DNA of 64,000 nt from positions 372,001-436,000 of the forward strand of contig JAESIW010000210.1 of assembly GCA_016802295.1 (NCBI GenBank), given 5' to 3'. Source of the DNA: Brachionus rotundiformis (Eukaryota; Rotifera; Eurotatoria; Ploima; Brachionidae). Each line of letters starts with the position of its first letter. Position 1 is the first letter of the stretch. Of this stretch, positions 16,984-25,766 are shown piece after piece. A program made the translations under genes and the position numbers. Under the pieces are notes generated by a model. The model saw only the letters and a list, made by a program, of their open reading frames with translations. It ran no database searches and had not been told where the DNA came from.

Positions 16984-17573
16984 TAACTTTCCTTATGTTT
17001 TACGCTAAAAAAATAATAAAAACAACGCAATAGTAATACGTAATTTAGCTATTGTAAATAATTAATTTTAATTATACCAAAAAAACTTTTAACAGTTGGC
17101 TAAAAGCTAGACTTTAAGCCATTTTTTAATGTGATTTTTTTGTAAAAATTTAGTAAAAAATAAAAAAAAATATCTGGCATTTACTTTTTATTAACCATAG
17201 TTGTAATTTAATTCTATTTTAAATACGCTTTTTAAAGTGCAAAAAAAGTACATTTTACAATGGTTTTAAAGCAAAAAAGAATCTATTTAAAGCATTAAAC
17301 TTAAAAAAACTATAAGTTGATTTTAACTTAAAGCAAAGCAATAAATAGCAGTAAAGTTTGTGTTTAAATGCAATAAAATGTTATAATGTTTAAAATAAAC
17401 TGTATTAAGTTTATTGTAATGGTTAAAATTATTAAGCTTATTAATTTACTATTTATATTAAACAATAAGTTGTAATGTGGTTAAAAATGGGTAAAATATT
17501 TTTATATAAAGTTACTTTGTTAAATTAAATAGTGCTGTTAGGTAAACTGGTTTTAATAAGGGTTTTAAGGAAA
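16984..17573. other. 590-base intergenic region without a recognised gene
   Basis: Very AT-rich. No reading frame with a convincing start, length or family was found on either strand. A promoter-like TTGTGT, 18 bases, TATAAT (17358-17363, 17382-17387) points to the plus strand, where no gene follows; the next features are minus-strand tRNAs. A small RNA is possible but no structure or family was recognised. Confidence 0.5.
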
Positions 17574-17649
17574 TGGCTCCGACAGCAGGACTCGAACCTG
17601 CGACATATGGATTAACAGTCCACCGTTCTACCAACTGAACTATGTCGGA
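17574..17649 (-). tRNA. tRNA-Asn (GTT)
   Basis: Read on the minus strand, the 7-bp acceptor TCCGACA/TGTCGGA, D arm, anticodon loop CTGTTAA with GTT, T arm GCAGG-TTCGAGT-CCTGC, discriminator G and an encoded CCA all fit a normal cloverleaf. It is preceded by a strong promoter. Confidence 0.97.
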
Positions 17650-17675
17650 ATATATTTTATTTGTTTTACTTTAAT

Positions 17676-17704
17676 ATGTTAACAACTTTTTTAGTTTTTG
17701 TCAA
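17676..17704 (-). promoter_or_regulatory. promoter of tRNA-Asn
   Basis: On the minus strand, a consensus -35 TTGACA (17699-17704), 17-base spacer and -10 TAACAT (17676-17681) lie 27 bases upstream of the tRNA. The perfect -35 fits a strongly expressed stable RNA. Confidence 0.6.
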
Positions 17705-17866
17705 ACAATTATTTTTATATTTTTATTATTTTTTTATTTTTCTTAATTATCCACTTTTGTTTTAGCTTATGGTGTTTTAAAAGCTTAGTACTTTAACCAA
17801 ACCTTTTGTTATATAAAATATAAAGTTTTGCAATGCAATTTTGTACTGCAAGCTTTACAACCTATA

Positions 17867-17940
17867 TGGAGGCACGAATCGGAATTGAACCGATGTACGC
17901 GGTTTTGCAGACCGCTGCGTAACCACTCCGCCATCGTGCC
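17867..17940 (-). tRNA. tRNA-Cys (GCA)
   Basis: On the minus strand, the acceptor GGCACGA/TCGTGCC, anticodon stem GCGGT/ACCGC around CTGCAAA (anticodon GCA), T arm ATCGG/CCGAT, the U73 discriminator expected for tRNA-Cys and an encoded CCA are all present. An extended -10 (TGGTATTAT, with TATTAT at 17964-17969) lies upstream. Confidence 0.97.
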
Positions 17941-18000
17941 GTATTTATTAAAACACTAATGTTATAATACCATAAAAATGTTCTATTTTAAAGTTTTATT

Positions 18001-18861
18001 TTATTTTTGCAATATTAATTTAGATTTTTTTAACGCCGCTTTTTCTATTTGCCTTACTCTTTCTCTGCTAATGTTTAGTTTTTTAGACAAAGCATCTAAA
18101 GAAAGCGGTTTTTCTATAGCAAAACGATTTATTAAAATATAGCTTTCTCGTTTACTTAAATTACTTAACAAGGTTTGTACTTGCTGTTTAGCAATTTGTG
18201 TATTTTGGTTGTGGCTATAAATTTCTTCTGGGTTGTGGGTGTTATCTGGCAATACGTCTTCTAAGGTAGTTGAATTTTCTGCATTATAACTAACCGGTGC
18301 GTTAAAAGATACATCTCTGCTGGTAAGCATATTGTTAACCACAACAACATCGTTTTCGCTAACATTGGTTTGTTGGCTAATTTGCTTTATGTTTTCGTTA
18401 TTTAATGCAGTTATACCAAGCTTGTTTTTAATTTTAGACAACGAAAAAAATAATTTTTTACGCCCCAAAACACTACCTTGCTTAACTAAAGACCACGAAT
18501 CTAAAATATAATTAGTAATATAAGCTTTTATCCAAAACATTGCGTAAGTAGAAAGCCTAAAACCTTTTTGCGGATTAAACTTTGTAATAGCTTGTATTAG
18601 CCCTATGTTGCCTTCGGATATTAAATCGGCAATTGGCAAACCATAGCCTTTGTAGCCGTATGCTAGTTTAACTACTAATGGTAAGTGGCTAATTAGCAAT
18701 TTATTGGCGGCTTCTTTGCTTTTGTTGTTAACTACTTCAAACGCCAAGGCAGATTCTTCTTCGGCAGTAAGCATTTTTATTTTGCTTACCATTTTTAAAT
18801 AGTGGTTAATACCATCTTGCTTAAATAAGTAATTAGAATAATTAACAATAGCTGTTGTCAT
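18001..18861 (-). CDS. rpoH: RNA polymerase sigma-32 (heat shock) factor
   Basis: Sigma-70 family factor that directs heat-shock transcription. Region 2 is clear: LLISHLPLVVKLAYGYKGYGLPIADLISEGNIGLIQA and FRLSTYAMFWIKAYI. An RpoH-box-like segment, GRKKLFFSLSKIK, follows at about residue 133; the usual form is Q-R/K-KLFFNLR, so two positions have drifted. Region 4 ends with SLDALSKKLNISRERVRQIEKAALKK. The 286-residue length matches RpoH, not RpoD. It lies downstream of the two tRNAs' upstream side and has its own -35/-10. Confidence 0.93.
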   Translation of the reverse strand: MTTAIVNYSNYLFKQDGINHYLKMVSKIKMLTAEEESALAFEVVNNKSKEAANKLLISHLPLVVKLAYGYKGYGLPIADLISEGNIGLIQAITKFNPQKGFRLSTYAMFWIKAYITNYILDSWSLVKQGSVLGRKKLFFSLSKIKNKLGITALNNENIKQISQQTNVSENDVVVVNNMLTSRDVSFNAPVSYNAENSTTLEDVLPDNTHNPEEIYSHNQNTQIAKQQVQTLLSNLSKRESYILINRFAIEKPLSLDALSKKLNISRERVRQIEKAALKKSKLILQK

Positions 18862-18931
18862 GTTCTATATTTTACTCCGTTGTTTGTGTTTTTACTATAA
18901 GCAAATTAAACTACTTGTAGTATATATTTTA

Positions 18932-18960
18932 ATAATAACATAATTTTACAAAGCATACAA
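18932..18960 (-). promoter_or_regulatory. rpoH promoter
   Basis: On the minus strand, -35 TTGTAT (18955-18960), 17-base spacer and -10 TATTAT (18932-18937) lie about 70 bases before the ATG. It is identical in both hexamers and in spacing to the sodB promoter. Confidence 0.6.
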
Positions 18961-19003
18961 GTTTAGCAAACAAACTGTATTATAAAATTGCTTTAAATTT
19001 TAT

Positions 19004-20611
19004 TTAATTGTTTTGTAATTTATAATGTTTAAACAAATATACGCCACCTAAATAAGGTTTAAACCCTTTAATTTTTTTAGAACTAAGCGTACGTGCCGTT
19101 ACAAAAAACACAGGCATTAATGCGGTTTGGTTTAAAGCAATTTGCTCTGCTTGGGCGTAATACTTTAGGCTTTCTTTTTTATTGGCGGTAGATTTAGCGG
19201 TTAGCACTAGTTTTTCAAACTGTTGGTTATAGTATTTACCAAAGTTTAATGCTTTGCCTTCTTCTAGCAAATATAAAACGCTAGAAGGCTCTGGGTAATC
19301 GCCTATCCATCTGGCTCTGCCTAGTTCAAAATTACCTGCTTGTAAATTATCGTAATGCACGTTAATATCGCTAATTTCAAATTCGGTTTTTACGCCAATT
19401 TCTTTCCACATATTGGCTACTGCAACGGCTACTCGTTTATTTTCATCGCCAATATTATAAGCTAGCTTAACTGTTAATGGGTTACTTTGGCTAAAACCGT
19501 GTTTAGACATAATTTTTTTGGCATTGGCAATGCGTGTTTTAATATCTAGCTTAACCCACTTTGTGCTGGGCAGTTTAGTAGAATCTTTTATAGGGTTATA
19601 AAGTTGTGTTGGTACTATAGAATAAGCAGGAATTTCGCCAGTTTTAGTAATATTATTAACTATTAGCTCTCGGTTTATTACCATAGATAACGCATCTCGT
19701 ATTTCTGGGTTTTTTAAATACGCTAATTGTTTGTGGCTAACATTTATGGTAAAAAAGTATAAACCAGTTAGGCTTTCTATAAACCATTCGCCGTTTAGTT
19801 GTTGTTTTACTAAATCTATTTTATCTGCCGGAAAATCGTACGAAAAATCTATTTGCTTTGCTCTAAAACCTTCTAGGGCTTTGTCTGCTTGGTCTATAGT
19901 AACAAACTTAATATTTTCTATTTCTACATTGTTAGCGTTGTAATACATAGGGTTTTTAGTTGCCATTAAGTGGCTTTGTGGTTGCCATTTAGTAATTTTA
20001 TAAGCACCATTAAAAGCTATGTTTTCTTGCTTTGCCCAGTTTTTGCCATACTTTTGCACTATGTTTTTAGGAATTGGCGAAAAAATAGGATGCTCTATCA
20101 TTTCTATAAAATAAACCGCTGGAAAATTTAAAGTTATTTGTAAAGTTTTATCATCTAAAGCTTTAACCATAACATCGTTGGCAGATGCTTTGCCGGTGTT
20201 GTATTCTTTGGCACCTTTAATTATATACATTTGTTCGGCATATTGGGCTGCTGTTTCTGGGTTTAAAACACGCTTAAAGCTGTATTCAAAGTCGTGTGCG
20301 GTAACGGGCTCTCCGTTAGACCATTTGGCGTTACGTAAATTAAAAGTATAGGTTTTGCCGTTGTTGGTAATAGTCCAATCTTTTGCCATTGCGGGTACAA
20401 CCACTCCGTTAACATCAAACGCCACTAGGCCTTCAAACACATTGCTAAAAAGCCAGTGCTCCCAAGTGCCATTAGCTAGGTTGGGGTCTAACGAACCGGG
20501 GTCTGCAGTAATGTTAACTACAATAGTATTGTTAGATTTATTGTTATTACAAGCCACTAAAGCAATAGCTAAAGTAAATAATATAACAAGCTTAACAAAA
20601 TGTTTTTTCAT
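19004..20611 (-). CDS. oligopeptide ABC transporter substrate-binding lipoprotein (OppA paralogue 1)
   Basis: Periplasmic solute-binding protein, family 5 (OppA/DppA). A lipoprotein signal ends in LAIALVAC with the acylated Cys. The mature part carries the family signatures DPGSLDPNLANGTWEHWLF, KNGKTYTFNLR-like KDWTITNNGKTYTF, WSNGEPVTAHDFEYSFKRVLNPETAA, and the C-terminal FVTARTLSSKKIKGF. It lies ~13 kb from oppBCDF and is an orphan of the four-gene oppA series there, to which it is clearly related. The ATG at 20611 is preferred to a GTG four codons upstream because it begins the MKKH lipoprotein signal. It is 35 bases downstream of the FMN reductase gene, so the two may be co-transcribed. 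Confidence 0.9.
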   Translation of the reverse strand: MKKHFVKLVILFTLAIALVACNNNKSNNTIVVNITADPGSLDPNLANGTWEHWLFSNVFEGLVAFDVNGVVVPAMAKDWTITNNGKTYTFNLRNAKWSNGEPVTAHDFEYSFKRVLNPETAAQYAEQMYIIKGAKEYNTGKASANDVMVKALDDKTLQITLNFPAVYFIEMIEHPIFSPIPKNIVQKYGKNWAKQENIAFNGAYKITKWQPQSHLMATKNPMYYNANNVEIENIKFVTIDQADKALEGFRAKQIDFSYDFPADKIDLVKQQLNGEWFIESLTGLYFFTINVSHKQLAYLKNPEIRDALSMVINRELIVNNITKTGEIPAYSIVPTQLYNPIKDSTKLPSTKWVKLDIKTRIANAKKIMSKHGFSQSNPLTVKLAYNIGDENKRVAVAVANMWKEIGVKTEFEISDINVHYDNLQAGNFELGRARWIGDYPEPSSVLYLLEEGKALNFGKYYNQQFEKLVLTAKSTANKKESLKYYAQAEQIALNQTALMPVFFVTARTLSSKKIKGFKPYLGGVYLFKHYKLQNN

Positions 20612-20646
20612 GGCTATACCCACATATTAAATAATAAAATATAAAA

Positions 20647-21189
20647 TTATGCTACATTAAATAGCTTTAATTTATTAAGCAAGGTAGTGTTGTGTTCTAC
20701 GTTGCTAATAATGTTGTTTTCAACATCAAAGTTTGTGTAAAATGCAGGCAAACTAAAAGTATCTTTTAAATTTACCCCAATAAACGGTGCTGCATTAACG
20801 GCTAATTGCAATACACTGCTTGCTCCGTTTTTACCTGGCGAAGTAGACATAAAAAAACACGGTTTATCTTGATAAACTTTTGTGTTTATTCTAGAAGCCC
20901 AATGAAACAAATTAAGATAAGCCGAGGTGTAAATCCCGTTGTATTCGGCAAAAGAAACCAACACGGCATCTGCCTGCCCTATTGCATTAAAAAAATCTTT
21001 AGCTTGTTGCACAATACCGTTTTTTTCTTCTAACGCTGGGCTGTAAATTGGCATTTCGTAATTATTTAAATCTATATTATTAACCGTTATATTGCTATTG
21101 TTGGTTTGCAATACACTTACAGCATAGTTAACTAATTTTTTATTAATAGAATTAGGATTGTTGGTGGCCGCAAAAGCTAATAATTTCAT
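20647..21189 (-). CDS. NADPH-dependent FMN reductase family protein
   Basis: A small flavodoxin-like oxidoreductase (180 aa). The fold start MKLLAFAATNNPNSINKKLV (phosphate-binding loop), DAVLVSFAEYNGIYTSAYLNLFHWAS, and the PCFFMSTSPGKNGA loop match the NADPH_dep_FMN_red family, which reduces FMN, quinones or azo compounds. The usual SxR in the phosphate loop is here N-P-N-S. It is followed by an oppA paralogue. A 12-base palindrome overlaps the -10 of its promoter, suggesting regulation, perhaps by a redox-responsive repressor. Confidence 0.82.
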   Translation of the reverse strand: MKLLAFAATNNPNSINKKLVNYAVSVLQTNNSNITVNNIDLNNYEMPIYSPALEEKNGIVQQAKDFFNAIGQADAVLVSFAEYNGIYTSAYLNLFHWASRINTKVYQDKPCFFMSTSPGKNGASSVLQLAVNAAPFIGVNLKDTFSLPAFYTNFDVENNIISNVEHNTTLLNKLKLFNVA

Positions 21190-21232
21190 ATGTATTATCC
21201 TTTTTTTTAGTTGCTAAATAGTGTGTATTATA

Positions 21233-21264
21233 TACTATATAGTAAGCTTATCATAATTTTGCAA
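21233..21264 (-). promoter_or_regulatory. promoter and palindrome of the FMN reductase gene
   Basis: On the minus strand, -35 TTGCAA (21259-21264), 17 bases and -10 TATATA (21236-21241) are readable. The perfect palindrome TACTATATAGTA (21233-21244) overlaps the -10, where a repressor would bind. Confidence 0.4.
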
Positions 21265-21301
21265 ATCCTACAAGTTTTGTATGATTTAAAGCTGTTTAGT
21301 T

Positions 21302-22078
21302 TTAATCGTACTGGCTTATTTGTTGCAGTTGCTGTTGCCGTATTTGTTGCATAGAATTTTTTACAAAACTGTATTCATCTAACGATTGCTTTAAACTAAA
21401 CTGAAAACTATTGTAAATTAAAGCCGAATCTAACAACACTGTGGCTGTGCCTACTAAAGACAACTGGTTTTTAGTGGCAACGTGGTTAATTGCGTTTATT
21501 TTAGTAAAATTAATATTGGTAGGAATATTGCTAAAGCTTAGGCTCCAACCCGCAACAATACCAACCGAATCTCTTAACGAAAAAGGGCCAATTAAAACTA
21601 AATAAGGGCCATTTGGCACACCATAAAAATATAAAGTTGCCCCAAAGTCGTTTTGTTTGTAGGCTAGGCCTAGGTGGCTCATTACATCAAAAAAACCAAG
21701 CAACCCAACCGAAGAATTAACCACAAACCTAAAAGTACTTTCTACTGCGGCATTAACCCTGCCTTGTAGTATGTGGTTAATAATGTTTTTAGGTTCGTTT
21801 AAATTTTGCTTAAAGCTGTTTAATCTAGAACCAATATAAGGCCCTTTTTTAGCATAAATAGGCACTAAAGGTTTAAATGTATAAGGGTAAAGGCCAATGT
21901 AAAAGGCGTATAATTTGCGGTTAAATTTCTCGTAAGGGTCGTTTATATAGGTGGTTGTGGTGGTGTTATCTGCAAAATCAAAAAAATCATCATCTAAGTT
22001 AATAGCGTTATTGTTTGCATTGCTTGTGGCAAAAAACAACATGTAGATAAAAAAAATAATAATAAATTTAGATTTCAT
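21302..22078 (-). CDS. mlaA: MlaA/VacJ family outer membrane lipid-asymmetry protein
   Basis: Outer-membrane component of the Mla system, which removes misplaced phospholipids from the outer leaflet. A signal peptide (1-21) is followed by the family core: DPYEKFNRKLYAFYIGL, LNEPKNIINHILQGR, FRFVVNSSVGLLGFFDV, NDFGATLYFYGVPNGPYLVLIGP and SLRDSVG. No lipobox Cys is present, so unlike the E. coli protein it is not a lipoprotein. Length is 258. No mlaBCDEF genes are nearby. It diverges from the ankyrin gene. Confidence 0.9.
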   Translation of the reverse strand: MKSKFIIIFFIYMLFFATSNANNNAINLDDDFFDFADNTTTTTYINDPYEKFNRKLYAFYIGLYPYTFKPLVPIYAKKGPYIGSRLNSFKQNLNEPKNIINHILQGRVNAAVESTFRFVVNSSVGLLGFFDVMSHLGLAYKQNDFGATLYFYGVPNGPYLVLIGPFSLRDSVGIVAGWSLSFSNIPTNINFTKINAINHVATKNQLSLVGTATVLLDSALIYNSFQFSLKQSLDEYSFVKNSMQQIRQQQLQQISQYD

Positions 22079-22139
22079 TTACTGTTTTATGATAAAATAT
22101 ATATTACTATAACTTAATTAATTATACACCAAAGCAAGC

Positions 22140-23381
22140 ATGAAAACAAACATTAATACTGTTAAGGCAATTTTATCTTTTATTTGGCTATTGCCGTTTG
22201 TATATAAGTTAATAGATTTATACACAAACCATTTAACATTTTGGCCTACTTTAATTTTTAATGGCTTGCTGGTTTTGTCTTTAGTGGCTTCTATGTGTTT
22301 GTTAGTTATTTGGATAAAAGAATTTTTAGAACTACGCTACTTAAAAAAAGCATTTGAGTTTTTAAAACTAGAAGATATAGAGCAACTAGATAACATTTAC
22401 AACAAAGTGCCAACCTATATTTATACCAACTATAAAACCACACTACTGCAATTTGCAATAGACAAACAACTAAACGAAGACGTAGTAGCCTACTTGCTTA
22501 GCAAAGGAGAGGTATGCCAAATAACCGATAATAACGAATATAACCTTAGTGTTACATTATTTAATTTAGCGGCGTATTACAATTATTTTAATATAGAAAT
22601 GCTAAACTATTTACTAAGCAACGGGGCTTATATTAATTATGCAGATGATTCTAAAGGGTTTGAAGGACTATCTATTTTACATTGTTTAATTTTACGTGGC
22701 AATGTAAGTGCTATTAACTTAGCAATTAAATATGGGGCAGATTTAAACTATTTTATTACAGATCAATCTTTAAATGCTTTAATGTTAGCGTGTAAATATA
22801 TAGAAGACCCAATTGTAATTAAAGCTTTGCTAGAAAGTGGTGCAGATGTTAACGAAGTTAATAAAGATGGTTTTAATGCCCTATTAATTGCGGCAAAGTA
22901 CAATGTTAATCCATCGGTAATTACGTTGTTGGTTAATTATGGTGCAAAAATTATGGCTTATCAGGTAAAAGAAGCAATATTTAAAATCAATGTAGTTACC
23001 CCACTTTACTTAGCCTCTATACAAAATGTTGGTTTAGTGGTAGATAGACTTATAGAGTTAGGAGATAATGTAAATTTTAAAGATAACTTTGGAATGTCGG
23101 TTTTATTTATGGCGTGTGCCCATAATACCGATGTAGATGTTATTAAAAACCTGCTTAACAATGGTTTATCTTTAGATAATTACCAAGATACCGAAGGCAA
23201 TACCCCATTAATGGTGGCGGCGTATTTAAATTCTAACTCTAACGTAATTAGGTACATACTAAATAAAAGCCACAATTTAGGCAGTGTTAATAAAGACGGC
23301 CTAAGTTTTATAGACTATTTACAACAAAATCCAAACTTATCTAAAGAAGAAAAAGAGATTATTGTTAATAAATGGATATAA
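22140..23381 (+). CDS. ankyrin-repeat membrane protein
   Basis: Two N-terminal membrane helices (about residues 8-28 and 35-60) are followed by a soluble domain of ankyrin repeats. Recognisable repeat cores include ALMLACKYIEDPIVIKALLE with SGADVNEVNKDGFNALLIAA, VNPSVITLLVNYGAK, LGDNVNFKDNFGMSVLFMACAHN, and GNTPLMVAAYLNSNSNVIRYIL; roughly seven to nine repeats by spacing, some degenerate. Ankyrin repeats bind proteins. The topology suggests an inner-membrane anchor with the repeats in the cytoplasm, so it is less likely to be a secreted effector. Such proteins are frequent in host-associated alphaproteobacteria. Function unknown. Confidence 0.75.
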   Translation: MKTNINTVKAILSFIWLLPFVYKLIDLYTNHLTFWPTLIFNGLLVLSLVASMCLLVIWIKEFLELRYLKKAFEFLKLEDIEQLDNIYNKVPTYIYTNYKTTLLQFAIDKQLNEDVVAYLLSKGEVCQITDNNEYNLSVTLFNLAAYYNYFNIEMLNYLLSNGAYINYADDSKGFEGLSILHCLILRGNVSAINLAIKYGADLNYFITDQSLNALMLACKYIEDPIVIKALLESGADVNEVNKDGFNALLIAAKYNVNPSVITLLVNYGAKIMAYQVKEAIFKINVVTPLYLASIQNVGLVVDRLIELGDNVNFKDNFGMSVLFMACAHNTDVDVIKNLLNNGLSLDNYQDTEGNTPLMVAAYLNSNSNVIRYILNKSHNLGSVNKDGLSFIDYLQQNPNLSKEEKEIIVNKWI

Positions 23382-23467
23382 CTACTTAAACCGCAAAACT
23401 AAGCCTTATAGGTAATTTAGTATGCAAAACACACAGCCTACCCTAACTAGTTAACAACGCAACAATA

Positions 23468-23557
23468 CTATATTGCTTGTTTTGTAGATTTGTGGGTTAA
23501 TATATAGTGTATTGCAAAAGTGGCTACTAAAAACATGCTTACTATAAAAAATAGCAC
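23468..23557 (-). CDS. possible small membrane protein downstream of mscS
   Basis: A 29-codon reading frame from a GTG (23555-23557) encodes a hydrophobic helix (VLFFIVSMFLVATFAIHYIL) with a short basic tail THKSTKQ. The frame is also open upstream to an ATT overlapping the mscS stop, which would give a Lys-Asn start typical of signal anchors. No clear ribosome binding site is visible. It may be a real small protein or chance in AT-rich DNA. Confidence 0.3.
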   Translation of the reverse strand: MLFFIVSMFLVATFAIHYILTHKSTKQAI

Positions 23558-23567
23558 AATAATATTT

Positions 23568-25661
23568 TTAATCTTTTTTTATGTGCAATGTTTGTATAGG
23601 AAAAGGTATATCTATACCGTATTTAGGAAACTGGTTATGAATTTCTTCTAAATATGCACGGTTAATGGCAAACTGCATACCTGCTGTGGTTTTTACCCTT
23701 GCTCTAATATTAATAGAAAAATCATTTAAACTGGTTACGCCTATTATTTCTACATCTTCTAAAATATCTGGTGCATACTGTGTATTAGCACGTAAAGTTG
23801 CGGTTATATCTTTTAAACAATTGTATACCGTGGCTACATTGCTACCGTAGGCTACACCGCAATTAATTAAGCAATAAGAAAAATCTTTGTTATAATTAGT
23901 TATAATATCTATTTTAGAAAAAGGCACCATTTGAATTTTACCTTCTATGTCTCGTATTTTTACATAAAGCAAGCTAATGTCTTCTACTACGCCTAGTTTA
24001 CCTGCAATTTCTACTAAGTCGCCTACAAAAAAACTGCCTTCTAGCAAAAATAAAATAGAATTAAAAAAGTTTTGTAAAATGTCTCGGGCACCAAATGCTA
24101 GTGCAAAAGTTATTACGCTGGTTCCGGCTAATAGTGCTAATACAGAAATATTAAAAGCCGACAATAAAAAAATAAAACTAATTACATAAACTATTATTTT
24201 ATAAGGCTTACCGCACAACACCATGGCAGAAACCAAGCGTTTAATAGATTGCAGGTTGTTTTCGGCACTTAAGCGTTCTATTTTATGTTGCACCAACCAT
24301 ACCACCAACGCAGTAGCCACATAGGCAAATAAAGCTATACTTAACACTTTAAACGTAATTTGCCACGCCAAATAACCATATATATTAATGCTAAACATAT
24401 ACGCAACAATTACAGATGCTATTAAATAATACACAAATACTTTATAAGTGGCTATAAGCTTTAACCATAAAGTGCTAAAATTAAATACATAACTGTATTT
24501 GCTAATATCGTTATAACGCAACACAACATTGCTAAATACATTGGTTGTTTTGCTAACTACTTTTTTATTAAAAATATTAATTATAAAATTATTAATTCCG
24601 TAGGCCACAAAAACCAGTAATGCTATTTTTATTAATAATACAAACAATTTTCCGCCTGCTAGTTTTTCTAAATATAAATAAGTAGAACTAAACGCCACTA
24701 TAATTAAGGTTGCATACAAAACAAAGTATAGTTTGTTGTTAGTAAAGTAATCTACTAGCACTTTGGTGTATTCGGCATTAAGTTTAAATTTATGCAACAC
24801 TTTTTGCACGTACAATAAAAAAGTTAACAAAAATAACGCCAAGTAAATATTAATTACAGTGTTGTTATAAAAAATACTTTGTTGCAATACAAAATACACC
24901 GCAAAAAATACAAAAAACAACTTAAATAATTTAGATATATACAAATTAATAGTTATTAAATAATTAGCAGTGCTACCTATGTTTAATAACTGTAAATATC
25001 TATTAAGCACTAACAATACATTATATACAATTACTATTTGCAATATACTGCTTATATAATAAGTAAAGTTTAGCCAATAAACTATTTGTAGCATAATTAT
25101 ACTACTAATAATTAAAACCATAGCATGTAATATTAATGCAGTGTAAAAACTTAAAATATATGTAAATACAGCCTTATACTGCAAATGTTTTTTGCAAAAA
25201 CCATTGGTTGCTTTGCTAATAACAAAATTTATAAACCACAAAGCCATAATTATAGCAAAACTTATTAGCAACCATAAAGCTAACAATACTATATTGTTTA
25301 AGCTTATAGTGTTAGCGTAACTAATAAAATTACTAACTGTATTGCTAGCATATACAAATGCACTATTAATTAAACTAAATACTACCCCAGATGCCCCAGA
25401 TACTGAACTTGTAGATTGTGTATTAACAGTATTATTATTTGCGGTATTAGTAATTAATTTAGTAGGATTAACCACTAAAGCTGGTAAATTAACGTTTTTT
25501 GTATCTGTTTGTGCAGAAGGTGTTTGCGTATTACTATTTTCTACCGTAGAGCTTGTTGTATTAGTAACACTAGTGTTGTTTTGGTTGGCGTTGGCTACAC
25601 TTAAAGCAAAGCTTAATATTACGCAGGTTAAAAATATTTTTATTACTTGTAGGTTTATCAT
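23568..25661 (-). CDS. MscS family mechanosensitive ion channel, large form
   Basis: An inner-membrane channel that opens under membrane tension to release solutes. The 697 residues comprise a signal peptide, an Asn/Thr/Ser-rich periplasmic stretch (about 25-95), some ten predicted helices, and a C-terminal MscS core. The pore helix and beta domain are clear: ISVLALLAGTSVITFALAFGARDILQNFFNSILFLLE, then FFVGDLVEIAGKLGVVEDISLLYVKIRD and MVPFSKIDIITNYNKD. The C-terminal alpha/beta vestibule ends at FPIQTLHIKK. Size and extra helices resemble the larger MscK/YbiO-type members. It stands alone and diverges from the NAPE-PLD-like gene. Confidence 0.9.
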   Translation of the reverse strand: MINLQVIKIFLTCVILSFALSVANANQNNTSVTNTTSSTVENSNTQTPSAQTDTKNVNLPALVVNPTKLITNTANNNTVNTQSTSSVSGASGVVFSLINSAFVYASNTVSNFISYANTISLNNIVLLALWLLISFAIIMALWFINFVISKATNGFCKKHLQYKAVFTYILSFYTALILHAMVLIISSIIMLQIVYWLNFTYYISSILQIVIVYNVLLVLNRYLQLLNIGSTANYLITINLYISKLFKLFFVFFAVYFVLQQSIFYNNTVINIYLALFLLTFLLYVQKVLHKFKLNAEYTKVLVDYFTNNKLYFVLYATLIIVAFSSTYLYLEKLAGGKLFVLLIKIALLVFVAYGINNFIINIFNKKVVSKTTNVFSNVVLRYNDISKYSYVFNFSTLWLKLIATYKVFVYYLIASVIVAYMFSINIYGYLAWQITFKVLSIALFAYVATALVVWLVQHKIERLSAENNLQSIKRLVSAMVLCGKPYKIIVYVISFIFLLSAFNISVLALLAGTSVITFALAFGARDILQNFFNSILFLLEGSFFVGDLVEIAGKLGVVEDISLLYVKIRDIEGKIQMVPFSKIDIITNYNKDFSYCLINCGVAYGSNVATVYNCLKDITATLRANTQYAPDILEDVEIIGVTSLNDFSINIRARVKTTAGMQFAINRAYLEEIHNQFPKYGIDIPFPIQTLHIKKD

Positions 25662-25766
25662 ATTGCACTTATACTAAAATATTACTATATATAATTATAT
25701 ACTAATGTATATTGCATATTATTGCAATTATACTATTTTTATTATTAACAAAACATACCCTTAATT

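Noticed and set aside
13286..17650. A prophage or insertion element around the OLD-like gene and tRNAs
   Set aside because: No integrase, transposase, attachment-site duplication or composition shift is visible.
17747..17755. DnaA-box-like TTATCCACT, possible replication origin
   Set aside because: A single imperfect box between two tRNA genes, with no cluster of boxes and no dnaA, dnaN, hemE or parAB genes nearby.
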